A stretch of 64,000 nt of DNA from Promineifilum sp. (GCA_017983515.1 JAGOBF010000013.1:47926-111925), one strand, 5' to 3'; positions 36,324-45,327 are shown, numbered from the stretch's first letter. The notes: a model not told the origin generated them from the sequence alone. Program-made: numbers and translations.

Positions 36324-39014
36324 CTAAATAGCGTCGGCCACGAGTGTCTCAAACAGCTGGCGCTCTTCCTCCTCCTCTATTACCACGCCGTCCAGTCGGG
36401 CCGTCAACAGGTTGCCGAGAATTTTGGCATAGAGGGGGCCGGGCGGCAGACCAGCCTGCCGCAGATCATCGCCGGTAAAATGAGGTTTGACAAAACGCCA
36501 CTCGGCGACGTAGCGATCAAGCCACTCATTGATTTGAGATCCCAGGTCGAGCATACGCGCCGTCAATAGCGTCCTCAGGCTCAGCGAGGAAAAGATGGCC
36601 ACGACTTGGCTCGGCCGCGGGTCGTCCGGCAGACCGCTCAGGCCGCCGCGCAGCCTGTCGAGGTCGAGTAAATCGTCCATCGTCGATTTTCGTACCCGCA
36701 GCCGATCGGCGACTTGCTCTCGTACCGGCCGCTCAAAGGGATCGACCCAGGCCGCAAAATAGAAAAAAACCGTGGGACAGGAGCGAAAGATTTCGCCCCA
36801 CAATGGATCCCCTCGATAGACCGGGATGCGGCGAAAGACGGCGGCCGAGGTCGCCCGCCAGCACAATTCCGGATGAATCTGTCGCATCACGCCCAGTTCA
36901 TCGAGACGCTCCATTACCTCAACCGGGCCGGCCTCGTTCAGGCTCAACTCGATCTCATGACGAATGCGCTCTCCGCTCACCCGATCGAGTAAAGGCAGCG
37001 CATCGCCCATCAGTTCGGCCGTGTTCTCCTCGATGGTGAATCCCAGGCGCTGCTCCAGGCGCACGGCCCGCAGGATACGCGTCGGATCATCGACGAAGCT
37101 CAGACTGTGGAGCACGCGGATGATGCCCCGTCGCAAATCGCGCCGTCCGCCATAGAAATCGAGAAATTGGCCGAGATAGTCGCCATCGAGGCGAATGGCT
37201 AAGGTGTTGATCGTGAAGTCGCGCCGGTGCAGGTCGAGCTTGATCGATCCTGGTTCCACGTCGGGCAAAGCCGTCGGCCGCGTGTAGAACTCCTTTCGCG
37301 CCGTGACGAAATCAATCTGTAGGGGGGCGGGTATCTGTCCTTCCGGGGCTGGTTGAACCGTTGGCGGCTCGGCGTCATTATCCGCTTCGTTCGCGCTCAC
37401 CGCGCGCATGATAGCGTCGTAGGTTGTCTGATCCAGTAGCCATTTGGCCGTGCCGAAACGGTCGTGGCTGTGGACCTGGCCGCCGAATTGCCGGCTCAGT
37501 TCGCTGACCAGGCCAATGGCGTCGCCTTCCACCACAATGTCGATATCCGAAGGCCGCTTGTCGAGCAACAGATCGCGAACAAGCCCGCCGACAAAGTAGA
37601 TTGGCATCTGCAAGCGCGCCGCCGTTTCCCCGGCCACCCGCACCATGGCCCACAGGACGGGCGAGAAGGCACGCCCCAGTCGTTGGCGCATATCGGTGTC
37701 CGGCAAATCGGAGGGCGAGTCGAAGAGCGCCTTGAGCAGGTCAGTGCGGGTGACGATGCCGATAGGCGGCCGATCGGCCGGTGCGCCGTCCCCTTGTTCG
37801 GCCACAACGGGAATTTGCCCCCAGGCCTCATTCTCCATCAGCGCTTGCACCCGCTCGATGGGGTCCGAGGGATGCACAAAGACAGAGCCGGAGCGCATGT
37901 AGCGTCTCACCGGCTGGCCGCTCATCTTGTGATTCATGGCGCGGTCCACGGCGTGGCGGGTGATAAGACCAACCACGCGGCCGTGCGGCGCGTCGACAAC
38001 CGGATAGCCTTCGTGGCCGTGCCGCTGCATCAGCGCGGCCACTTCGCCAATCGTCGTTGTCTCCGCAACCGTTTCGACCCCATACGACATGATCGAGGCC
38101 ACCCGCAACGTCGGTTTGACGGCCTGGGGCAGATAGTCGCGCAGCCTCTTCGCCGTGGCGGCTGTTTTCGCGCCGACGATCAGGGCCGCCGCCGCCCGGC
38201 TATGTCCGCCCCCGCCCAACTGACGGGCGACCTCTCCGACGTCGATCTCATCGACCGAACTGCGAGCCACGACCTGAACGCCGTCACCCAATTGGACCAG
38301 CACGAACAAACCGTCGGGCATTAGATTCTCGCGCAGACGGTGGGCTACCGAGGATATTTCGTCATCGAAGCCGGACGGCGCCGCGGCCGAGGCCAGGGCG
38401 ATCTCAAGGTTCTCAATCGTCACCCACTCGACTTGCTCCAGCAACGCATCATAGAGCTGCCTTTGTGCGTCCGACAAAGCCACATTAAGAAATCGCCGGG
38501 CGACGTTTAATTGCGCCCCCTGCTCCAGGACGACGGCCGCAGCCCGAACGTCGCGCGCCGTAGTCGTATCGTAGGTCAAGCCGCCTGTGTCTTCATAGAT
38601 ACCGAGTAGCATCAGGGTGGCCTCTTCGGGCGACAGAATGATGCCGTGGGCTTGCAGGCGTTCGACCAGCAGTGTCGTCGTTGCGCCGACCGCTTCGACT
38701 TCATAGGTCCATCCTGCTTTCGGCTGGTGATCTGTATGATGATCGATGACGTGGACTTTGGGTTGCGCACTCAAGCCCCGCACGTTACCCAACGTCTGGG
38801 TATCGACCAGAACGACAGCGTCGATTTGGCGACGCCGCCAGTCGGCCGCGCGCATGAACGGCAAGAAATCCCAGTGAAGATTCAGGAATTGCTGGACGTT
38901 GCGGTTCAGGTGGCGGGGGAGCAGCGCCGTGGCCGAGGGATAGAGCTTCTTGGCTCCCAACTGGGAAGCCACCGCGTCAAAATCCGTCTTCTCGTGGGTC
39001 AATATCAACGCCAT
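36324..39014 (-). CDS. DHH-CBS-tRNA nucleotidyltransferase/poly(A) polymerase fusion
   Basis: The protein of about 896 residues joins four parts. An N-terminal DHH phosphoesterase (VHVIDHHTDHQ) is followed by a DHHA1-like substrate domain (LGGGGHSRAAAALI), two CBS domains (about 300-430) and a C-terminal class II nucleotidyltransferase. The last has VGGLVRDLLL and DIDIVVEGDA, the catalytic Asp pair, and a PAP RNA-binding domain. Such fusions act as A-adding or CCA-adding enzymes in bacteria with split activities. An in-frame codon at 39068 lies beyond the -10 (TATAAT, 39021-39026); the ATG at 39014, six bases from it, is preferred. No separate cca gene is in the window. Confidence 0.88.
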   Translation of the reverse strand: MALILTHEKTDFDAVASQLGAKKLYPSATALLPRHLNRNVQQFLNLHWDFLPFMRAADWRRRQIDAVVLVDTQTLGNVRGLSAQPKVHVIDHHTDHQPKAGWTYEVEAVGATTTLLVERLQAHGIILSPEEATLMLLGIYEDTGGLTYDTTTARDVRAAAVVLEQGAQLNVARRFLNVALSDAQRQLYDALLEQVEWVTIENLEIALASAAAPSGFDDEISSVAHRLRENLMPDGLFVLVQLGDGVQVVARSSVDEIDVGEVARQLGGGGHSRAAAALIVGAKTAATAKRLRDYLPQAVKPTLRVASIMSYGVETVAETTTIGEVAALMQRHGHEGYPVVDAPHGRVVGLITRHAVDRAMNHKMSGQPVRRYMRSGSVFVHPSDPIERVQALMENEAWGQIPVVAEQGDGAPADRPPIGIVTRTDLLKALFDSPSDLPDTDMRQRLGRAFSPVLWAMVRVAGETAARLQMPIYFVGGLVRDLLLDKRPSDIDIVVEGDAIGLVSELSRQFGGQVHSHDRFGTAKWLLDQTTYDAIMRAVSANEADNDAEPPTVQPAPEGQIPAPLQIDFVTARKEFYTRPTALPDVEPGSIKLDLHRRDFTINTLAIRLDGDYLGQFLDFYGGRRDLRRGIIRVLHSLSFVDDPTRILRAVRLEQRLGFTIEENTAELMGDALPLLDRVSGERIRHEIELSLNEAGPVEVMERLDELGVMRQIHPELCWRATSAAVFRRIPVYRGDPLWGEIFRSCPTVFFYFAAWVDPFERPVREQVADRLRVRKSTMDDLLDLDRLRGGLSGLPDDPRPSQVVAIFSSLSLRTLLTARMLDLGSQINEWLDRYVAEWRFVKPHFTGDDLRQAGLPPGPLYAKILGNLLTARLDGVVIEEEEERQLFETLVADAI

Positions 39015-39020
39015 GATTGA

Positions 39021-39026
39021 ATTATA
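39021..39026 (-). promoter_or_regulatory. -10 element placed for a leaderless DHH-PAP transcript
   Basis: TATAAT on the minus strand is six bases from the ATG at 39014. No ribosome site is present. The spacing is identical to that at the acylphosphatase gene. Confidence 0.45.
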
Positions 39027-39139
39027 CCTCAACCTGTCGCCAGCATCGCCCGCTAGCACCAGCCCCACACGCGACCAGCGCCCGATGGAAGGAGTAAAAG
39101 GGGGAGCTAGGAGGGAGCGAAAATATAAGGTTCAAGCTA

Positions 39140-39169
39140 TTGACTGGTATAGAACAAGTGTGCTATTAT
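39140..39169 (+). promoter_or_regulatory. Promoter of the membrane protein/lytic transglycosylase unit
   Basis: TTGACT (39140-39145) and TATTAT (39164-39169) are 18 bases apart. An inverted repeat (GAACGA 39172-39177, TCGTTC 39188-39193) covers the expected start site and may be an operator. The leader is about 70 bases and ends with AAAGGAG eight bases before the ATG. Confidence 0.6.
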
Positions 39170-39243
39170 TCGAACGAGCTAGAATCTTCGTTCTATCAAG
39201 CGGGCAAGAGCTGAAACGGTTAGCACCCAAAGGAGAATGCGAC

Positions 39244-40104
39244 ATGATCAACAGATCCGGATTTCAGGTAAATGTTGGAAACGGCCGCGAGCTGCTTTCG
39301 CGCAAGGTGATCGTCGCCGCTATCCTCGGCGTGGCTCTCATCGCCTTCGAGATCTTCAACTTCGACACTACGCAATTCGCCTTGCAGAACCTACTGGGCG
39401 ACATTCGCTTTGGAGGTGTCATGTGGGCCTCCATTCTGGCTATCGCTTTCTGCGCCATCGACTTCGCCGGACTGGTTCGGATCTTCACGCCGCAACGGGG
39501 CGCCGAGGAACCCCGCTCAGTGTGGTTCCTGACCGGCGCATGGTTTCTGGGTACCATCGCTAACTCGATTATGACCTGGTGGGCCATCTCCCTGACTCTC
39601 CTGAGCCATGATTTCGGCAACGAAGTGCTGAGCCGTGAAATGCTGTTGCGCTATGTGCCGATCTTTGTGGCGATGCTGGTGTGGCTCACGCGTATTCTGT
39701 TCATTGGCGCATTCTCGGTGGCTGGCGAGGACGTATTCGAGCTGGCGCGCAATCAGTCGGATGAAAAGCTGCCGACCCCTCGCCGGCAGGAAATGCCCCT
39801 CCCCCTGCCGGTCCGAGCCGCGGCGGCAGAAAAAGCGTCCCAGCCGGCCGGCGCTCGCTCTCGCCCGGCTGGCCGGCCGCAGGCAGCGCAACCCAGACCG
39901 GCCCAAAATTTGCCGCCCCAGCCGGCCATCACTTATGAACCGATCGATGATCCGATTGTCGATACGCCGCCCATGCCCAAGACCAGTAGCAATGGCGCAC
40001 CCGGCCGGCCCACCTCGCGCATCCAGCAGCGGCCGCCTATGCCCGGCGCGATGGGTCGCAACCCGACGCCCGTGCAGGCCCGCTCCCACAAGTCAGGCCA
40101 TTGA
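39244..40104 (+). CDS. Four-helix membrane protein with proline-rich tail
   Basis: The 286-residue protein has four likely membrane helices in the first 170 residues (VIVAAILGVALIAFEIF; GGVMWASILAIAFCAIDFAG; WFLTGAWFLGTIANSIMTWW; YVPIFVAMLVWLTRILFIGA). A disordered Pro/Arg/Gln/Ala-rich cytoplasmic tail follows (about 175-286). I do not recognise the family. The frame is open far upstream, but AAAGGAG eight bases before the ATG at 39244 and the promoter position fix this start. It is followed after 24 bases by a membrane-bound lytic transglycosylase gene, so a cell-envelope or secretion role is likely. Confidence 0.65.
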   Translation: MINRSGFQVNVGNGRELLSRKVIVAAILGVALIAFEIFNFDTTQFALQNLLGDIRFGGVMWASILAIAFCAIDFAGLVRIFTPQRGAEEPRSVWFLTGAWFLGTIANSIMTWWAISLTLLSHDFGNEVLSREMLLRYVPIFVAMLVWLTRILFIGAFSVAGEDVFELARNQSDEKLPTPRRQEMPLPLPVRAAAAEKASQPAGARSRPAGRPQAAQPRPAQNLPPQPAITYEPIDDPIVDTPPMPKTSSNGAPGRPTSRIQQRPPMPGAMGRNPTPVQARSHKSGH

Positions 40105-40128
40105 ATTTTCGCCGGTGGACGGTAAACT

Positions 40129-40923
40129 ATGACGACTTATCAGGACAATCCCTATTACTATGTGGACTCGCCTTTGAACCATCCGGACGAGGAGTTGTGG
40201 TGGGCAGGGCCCGATTACGCCGAGCGGGCGGCCGACCCGATGGCTGCTGTTCAGCGCCGGATGATGCTCATCCTGGGGGCGGTGATTTGCTTCATCCTCG
40301 TCTTCGGATTCTGGGCCGCGCGAACGGGCAATATCGGCCCAACCGTCAGCACGGCCGAAGCGGCAACCGACGACACGGCGGTCACCGACACGACGACCGA
40401 AGAGGTCGTGCCCATCCCGCCCGTTGAAGGGGGAATCGCTCCGCTGTTCACCCGCGAAGTGCAGCACTGGGCCCCCCAAATTGTCGCCTGGGCCAACGCC
40501 GCCGGCATCGATCCGAACATGGCCGCCACTGTCATGCAGATCGAATCCTGTGGCGATCCGAATGCCGTTTCGGGCGCGGGGGCGCAGGGCCTATTCCAGG
40601 TGATGCCTTTCCACTTTGATGCCGGCGAAGTGATGCTTGATCCGGACACGAATGCTCGGCGCGGCATGGCCTATTTGGCGCTGGGGATGCAGCAAACGGG
40701 CGGCGACACGAGCCGAACCTTCGCCGGCTACAACGGCGGCCACGGCACTGCGGCCCGCAGCTGGGAAACTTGGCCGGCCGAGACGCAACGCTACTACGTC
40801 TGGGCGACCGGCATCTACAAGGATGCAATGGCGGGCAGCGCTACCAGCGAGACGCTCGACCAATGGTTGGCAGCCGGCGGCGCGGGTCTTTGCCAGCAGG
40901 CGACCGGGCGCTTAGGGCTCTAA
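40129..40923 (+). CDS. Membrane-anchored lytic transglycosylase (SLT domain)
   Basis: The 264-residue protein has a cytoplasmic N-terminus, one membrane helix (MMLILGAVICFILVFGFWAA) and an acidic Thr-rich linker. A Slt/goose-lysozyme-like domain completes it, with catalytic Glu139 in QIESCGDPNAVS and the following GAQGLFQVMP and AGYNGG motifs. It cleaves peptidoglycan glycan strands, often to allow assembly of envelope-spanning machines. Two cysteines (IESC, GLCQ) may pair. A strong terminator follows, so it closes a two-gene unit. Confidence 0.88.
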   Translation: MTTYQDNPYYYVDSPLNHPDEELWWAGPDYAERAADPMAAVQRRMMLILGAVICFILVFGFWAARTGNIGPTVSTAEAATDDTAVTDTTTEEVVPIPPVEGGIAPLFTREVQHWAPQIVAWANAAGIDPNMAATVMQIESCGDPNAVSGAGAQGLFQVMPFHFDAGEVMLDPDTNARRGMAYLALGMQQTGGDTSRTFAGYNGGHGTAARSWETWPAETQRYYVWATGIYKDAMAGSATSETLDQWLAAGGAGLCQQATGRLGL

Positions 40924-40951
40924 TCCTTCGACGACATTACCCACCTTCACC

Positions 40952-40985
40952 AGCAGCCGGCCTGAACAGCCGGCTGCTTTTTTCT
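40952..40985 (+). terminator. Intrinsic terminator after the lytic transglycosylase gene
   Basis: A 10-bp stem (AGCAGCCGGC with GCCGGCTGCT), a 7-base loop and a run of six T (40978-40983) form a textbook terminator. Confidence 0.88.
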
Positions 40986-41062
40986 ATTGCCCGGTTTGGC
41001 GGCATAATTGATTTCGATCGCCCATCCGAGTCTTGACACCTGAAGGCCGATCGACTGGTGAC

Positions 41063-41677
41063 ATGATGCTCGAAAATGAGTTGTATTCGGCGCGAAACTA
41101 TGACCGGGGAATGTGGTTGCTCGAGCGCACCAGGCTGTCCCGCTTGCGACGACAGGTTGTGCGGCAGGCCATCGGGAATACGCTGGAGATCGGCGCGGGA
41201 ACGGGAGCAAATGCAGCGCACTATCAGGTCGGCGTAACCGTGACAGCCACCGATTTGCAAGCGGCGCATTTGTCGGCCGCGGCCAAAAAAGCAAGCCGGC
41301 TCAATCCTGGACTCCGCTACACAGTAGTCTGCGCCGATGCCCAGCAGCTCCCTTTTCCCGACAGCGCCTTCGACACCGTTCTGGGGACGCTGGTTTTTTG
41401 CAGCATTGGGCAACCGGAGCTGGCCCTGGCCGCGATTCGGCGAGTGCTGCGACCAGGCGGCCGGCTCATCTTGCTGGAGCACGTGCGCGGCCAGACGCCT
41501 CTGACGCGTCGCCTGACCGACTGGCTCCACCCCGCCTGGTTCGCCCTTCAGGGAGTCTGCCATCTGAACCGGGACACGGCGGCCACCGTAGCCGCGGCCG
41601 GATTCAACATCCACACCAGGTCCGACCACGCGCACGGGCTTATCCAGATTATCTTTGCCGATGTGCCGGCCGATTAG
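41063..41677 (+). CDS. Class I SAM-dependent methyltransferase
   Basis: The protein of about 204 residues has the SAM-binding motif LEIGAGTGAN, an acidic motif II (VTATDLQ) and the PFPDSAFDTVLGTLVF region typical of UbiE/Methyltransf_11 enzymes. A 'RVLRPGGRLILLEHV' post-motif follows. It resembles small methyltransferases acting on lipids, quinones or phosphatidylethanolamine; the substrate is not clear. In-frame starts are TTG 41033, ATG 41063 and ATG 41066; ATG is preferred but the ribosome site is weak. It stands alone and converges with the EamA gene. Confidence 0.82.
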   Translation: MMLENELYSARNYDRGMWLLERTRLSRLRRQVVRQAIGNTLEIGAGTGANAAHYQVGVTVTATDLQAAHLSAAAKKASRLNPGLRYTVVCADAQQLPFPDSAFDTVLGTLVFCSIGQPELALAAIRRVLRPGGRLILLEHVRGQTPLTRRLTDWLHPAWFALQGVCHLNRDTAATVAAAGFNIHTRSDHAHGLIQIIFADVPAD

Positions 41678-41694
41678 TGAGCGAGCACCGCTGC

Positions 41695-42585
41695 TCAGAT
41701 GAACAGTAGCGCCACGCCTACCATCGCCACCGCGGTCCCGGTCATGCCGCGACGGCTGATGCGGCGACGATAGATGAGATATTCCAACGGAATGAGCAAG
41801 ATGGGCGGCAAGGCCATGAGTGTCGAGGCAATGCCCAGCCGCGCGTTCTGCACGGCGATCAGCGAAAACCAGATACCCAGAAACGGGCCAAATGTGGCCC
41901 CGGCGATTAATGCGCGGAGGGCTTGTTTGTCGCGCCACTGCCTGAACGTGTAGCTGATCTGTCCGCGCAAGCCGGCCAAGGCCCACAGGATGATGATCGC
42001 CACAAGGATTCGTATCACCGTGGCCGAGATGGCCGGAAAATCATCAACTAGCGCATACCGCGCTGTCACCAGGTTCGCCACTTGTCCGAGCGCCCCCAGT
42101 AGCGCAAACAGCAGGCCGCGATGATAAGCACGACGATCCGCAACCGATGATTCTCCCCGCCCTTCTGTGACGACCCAGGCCACACCGCCCACGGCCAACA
42201 AGACCCCCACTAGTTCCAATGGGCTGATCACCTCACCGAACAGAAGCCAGCCGAAGAGCGTACTGATGATGGGGACGGTAGACATCATCAGCATGGATAA
42301 GCGCGGGCCGATCTCGACCAGGGCGCGGAACAGGAAGGCGTCGCCCAACACCAGCCCCAGAAAGCTGGACAGGGCCAACCATCCCCAGCGAAACGGCTCT
42401 ACCTGTTGCGGGAAGAATACGCCTTCGAGCAGGCGATGGGCAATGAGCAGCAAGACAAACGCGAATAGCAGACGGCTGCGATTGACGACGTCGGAACCGA
42501 TGCGCCGACCGCTTATGCTAAAGAAGATGGCCGTGAATGACCAGCAGACGGCCGTGGCTAAGGCGGCAAGTTCACCCCAGGGCAT
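41695..42585 (-). CDS. EamA/DMT family transporter
   Basis: The 296-residue protein has ten predicted membrane helices in two repeats of five, each with the EamA pattern (ALATAVCWSFTAIFF at the start, LFALLGALGQVANLV in the middle). Members export or import metabolites such as amino acids or nucleotide sugars; the substrate is unknown. GGAG about eight bases before the ATG supports the start. It lies 14 bases downstream of the homocysteine methyltransferase gene and may export a related amino acid (inference). Confidence 0.88.
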   Translation of the reverse strand: MPWGELAALATAVCWSFTAIFFSISGRRIGSDVVNRSRLLFAFVLLLIAHRLLEGVFFPQQVEPFRWGWLALSSFLGLVLGDAFLFRALVEIGPRLSMLMMSTVPIISTLFGWLLFGEVISPLELVGVLLAVGGVAWVVTEGRGESSVADRRAYHRGLLFALLGALGQVANLVTARYALVDDFPAISATVIRILVAIIILWALAGLRGQISYTFRQWRDKQALRALIAGATFGPFLGIWFSLIAVQNARLGIASTLMALPPILLIPLEYLIYRRRISRRGMTGTAVAMVGVALLFI

Positions 42586-42599
42586 TTAACAACTCCAAC

Positions 42600-43562
42600 T
42601 TATTCCATTGGGAACGCGTGTTTACGGAATCGATCGCTGATTTGACGAACGTGATCCGGTGTCGTGCGGCAGCAACCGCCGATTAGACCCGCTCCCAGCT
42701 TGCGCCATTCACGGCTGTAAGTCCCAAATTCAGAGGGCACGGATTCGCCCAACCACCGCTTTAATACCGGATCATATGTTTCGCCCGAATTGGGATAAAC
42801 GACCACCGGCTTGTCGGTGACGGCCGTCACCGCGCGGATCAAATCGGGGATGAAACGCGGTGGGGTGCAGTTGATGCCGACGGCCGCCACACGCTCCAAA
42901 TCGGCCAGGAAAGCGGCACAACGGGCGATGGGCGTGCCGTCGGCGATATGCGCCCCATCGCGACAACTGAAGCTGAACCAGGCATAGATGTCTGGCGTCT
43001 CGTCCAGCAGCCGGGCCAACGCTCGCGCCTCGGCGAAAGACGGGATCGTTTCGCAGGCCAGAATATCCGCCCCGCTGCCGGCCAGGAGCGCCAGGCGCTC
43101 CCGATGAAAGTCAGTCAATCCGGCCTCATCAAGACCATAGGCTCCGGTATACTCGGAGCCGTCGGCCAGATAAGCGCCATAAGGCCCAACGCTTGCCGCG
43201 GCCAGCGGCCGCAGCCGGCCGCCGCGATTCGCTGTCACCGCCCAAAATTCATCACGCGCCTCGATGACCAGCCGGACGGCGAGGCGAATGAGATCGCGCG
43301 CCACCTCGGGCGACATGCCACTGTGGACAAAGCCGGAGATCGTGGCCTGATAACTCGCGCTTATACAGCAATCGGCGCCGGCCCCATAGTAGGCCAGATG
43401 AACCTGGCGAATGGCGTCGGGATCGTCACGCAACAGACGCGCCGACCACATTTCATCGCTCAGATTGTGACCCTGCCGCTCCAGTTCGGTCGCCAGACCT
43501 CCGTCGAGAATGAGCGCGCCTTGTCGTTGAAGAAATGGGGTAGTCGGATTGGCCATGATCAT
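42600..43562 (-). CDS. mmuM: Homocysteine S-methyltransferase
   Basis: The 320-residue protein has the zinc-binding set of the family: Cys232 (GINCTPP) and Cys297-Cys298 (GGCCRTTPDH). LDGGLATELERQG near the N-terminus is also typical. It moves a methyl group from S-methylmethionine or SAM to homocysteine, giving methionine. The ATG at 43562 overlaps the GNAT stop as ATGA, so translation is coupled; an ATG two codons later is an alternative. Confidence 0.92.
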   Translation of the reverse strand: MIMANPTTPFLQRQGALILDGGLATELERQGHNLSDEMWSARLLRDDPDAIRQVHLAYYGAGADCCISASYQATISGFVHSGMSPEVARDLIRLAVRLVIEARDEFWAVTANRGGRLRPLAAASVGPYGAYLADGSEYTGAYGLDEAGLTDFHRERLALLAGSGADILACETIPSFAEARALARLLDETPDIYAWFSFSCRDGAHIADGTPIARCAAFLADLERVAAVGINCTPPRFIPDLIRAVTAVTDKPVVVYPNSGETYDPVLKRWLGESVPSEFGTYSREWRKLGAGLIGGCCRTTPDHVRQISDRFRKHAFPME

Positions 43563-44905
43563 TCCATGGGTATCGTTCGCGACGGGCGTTTGGGAAAGAG
43601 GATTCGCAACAACACGAGCGCGTCGTTGTTCTTGGTATAGAAGTCGGCAAATGACAGGGTCAGTTCGTCGATACTGCGGTAGCCGAATAGCAATTGCAGG
43701 AAAGTCAGGTCGGGAAAGAGCGCGTCACCGTCTTCAAGGTCTCGGGTCTCAAACCCGTCACCGACTTGTTTCAATAACCCGGTGTCCCATTCAAGTGTGA
43801 ATCGCGAGCGAAAGAGGTTAACCCGTATCGTGCCGGTATAGCCCGCCATGACACTTCCGGCTAATCGCTTCTCCAGCGCTGGGGCGATGTGGCGAAGAAA
43901 GGCCGGGATGTAGGGCACACGAACGTACCAGGCGTAGGGCCGCGATTGCTTGCCCAATTCCGGATCGAGCGCTTCATAGAGCGGATGATCTTCACCGAGA
44001 TTAAACTGGACACTAGTCAGCTGCTTGTCGGCCGCGCGGCCCGGGTTTAGCGACTCGGCTTCCCGACGCAAGAAGCGGCTCACGAACTGTCCCACGGCAC
44101 GCCACGAGTGGCCGGGCACAACGCCGATTTCCCGAATCCAGAAGTAGGATGCCCACGGTTCCCACGTGGCATAGGCGACGGCCCGGCCGTCAAGTGTCTC
44201 GATCACGTGCGGCCTGTTAGAGGAAAATGCCTCCGGATGCGCGGTGAACATCTCGTAATGCCATTGCGCCTCATCACGAAGACGAACAATCGGGCTGTTC
44301 GCCAGATACGCTTGATAGAGGTTGTTGAGCAGCGGGATATCGTCGGCCGTTGCCGCCCGAACGCGGTAAGGCTCCGTCTCCACCGGTGCGTCTTTGATCA
44401 GGCGACCCCAAAAGTAATGCCGGCTGCCTCCCAGGTTCAACCCCATTTCGTAACCGAACAGCCGGTAGTACCAGGGGATGCCGGTAATGGCCGTCACAAG
44501 CTCGCCGCGTGACGCGCTCAAGTCATGGATCATTGCCATCTGCAAGCGCACCAGCCCGCGCCGGCGATATTCGGGCAGTGTGGCCACCAGTTCAGGCCGG
44601 CCGACGCCAAACGGAATACCCTCATAGGCCCAGGTCTGTGAAATGAGGTTCAGGCTGGAGACGATGCGATTGTCGTGGCGGGTATCGACGACGAGCGTAA
44701 AATCGCTCGCCTGGGTCGTCGGATGATTGCCGCGCATTAGGTCGTACGTCCAGTGGTAGAGACGGCTGTCTGGCTCTTCCGGATCGTCGCTGTGCATAGC
44801 CATGTTGAACTGAGCCAGCTCCTCGACGTCGTCGGGCGTCGCCCAGCGCAATATTAAGCCATCCCCTAAATCGCGGAGCAAATTCAGTTTTTCACTGTCG
44901 GGCAT
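43559..44905 (-). CDS. GNAT acetyltransferase (Eis-like, two-domain)
   Basis: From the ATG at 44905 this is a 448-residue protein. The N-terminal GNAT domain has the acetyl-CoA loop (LPEYRRRGLVRLQM) and GIPWYYRLFGYEMGL, as in the Eis family. A second GNAT-like domain (about 190-330) and a sterol-carrier-like C-terminal domain (about 350-448) follow. It probably acetylates an amine; the substrate is unknown. In-frame starts at 45034 and 44929 exist, but AAGG seven bases before 44905 favours the short form. It is coupled to the homocysteine methyltransferase gene. Confidence 0.8.
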   Translation of the reverse strand: MPDSEKLNLLRDLGDGLILRWATPDDVEELAQFNMAMHSDDPEEPDSRLYHWTYDLMRGNHPTTQASDFTLVVDTRHDNRIVSSLNLISQTWAYEGIPFGVGRPELVATLPEYRRRGLVRLQMAMIHDLSASRGELVTAITGIPWYYRLFGYEMGLNLGGSRHYFWGRLIKDAPVETEPYRVRAATADDIPLLNNLYQAYLANSPIVRLRDEAQWHYEMFTAHPEAFSSNRPHVIETLDGRAVAYATWEPWASYFWIREIGVVPGHSWRAVGQFVSRFLRREAESLNPGRAADKQLTSVQFNLGEDHPLYEALDPELGKQSRPYAWYVRVPYIPAFLRHIAPALEKRLAGSVMAGYTGTIRVNLFRSRFTLEWDTGLLKQVGDGFETRDLEDGDALFPDLTFLQLLFGYRSIDELTLSFADFYTKNNDALVLLRILFPKRPSRTIPME

Positions 44906-45171
44906 AAAGGAACCTTGTAGATCAATCATGTAGGAGTAAACTACCGTCAATAAGGATAGCGCCCCTATTATCCGGCCCGTGTTAGCGATGGGCAAATCGC
45001 GGCGACGACCCAGGCTCGCCCGCAGATGAAGCAATAGCGCCTTTTTGTAGCCCAGTCACTCACAAATGTGGCCCTTTTGTAAGATATTCATTGGAAAGGT
45101 CGTCGGCATATTGACGCCGCCGCTAGTTTGTCCATAATCTTAAGTAAGTATAAATTAAGGACCGACAAACT

Positions 45172-45327
45172 ATGATAGATTTCCTGACGACCTATTGGTT
45201 TGCAACTGTACCGACAGCCTTAACCGGCATTGTACTGTTAGGCATGCTCAAGAAAATGCGCGACGAAAAAACCAGCAAAGAAAAAGCATTCGTGCCTGCC
45301 GTCGCACGGAGGAAACAACAAGGATAA
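45172..45327 (+). CDS. 51-residue single-helix membrane protein
   Basis: A short ORF encodes an N-terminal membrane helix (FATVPTALTGIVLLGML) followed by a basic tail (KKMRDEKTSKEKA...RRKQQG). AAGGA lies about 11 bases before its ATG, and its TAA directly abuts the ATG of the metallopeptidase gene (TAAATG). The layout suggests translational coupling and a small partner or substrate adaptor of that protease. No family is recognised. Confidence 0.6.
   Translation: MIDFLTTYWFATVPTALTGIVLLGMLKKMRDEKTSKEKAFVPAVARRKQQG

Noticed and set aside
39150..39195. LexA box
   Set aside because: GAAC and GTTC occur, but not with the spacing of known LexA sites, and no SOS gene is next to it.
41033..41068. 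Promoter from the TTGACA before the methyltransferase gene
   Set aside because: No -10-like hexamer occurs at 16-18 bases; the TTG is more probably just sequence or an alternative start codon.
40937..41986. 349-codon minus-strand open frame
   Set aside because: It overlaps the methyltransferase gene fully and the EamA gene partly, and crosses a terminator; both real genes have firm motifs.
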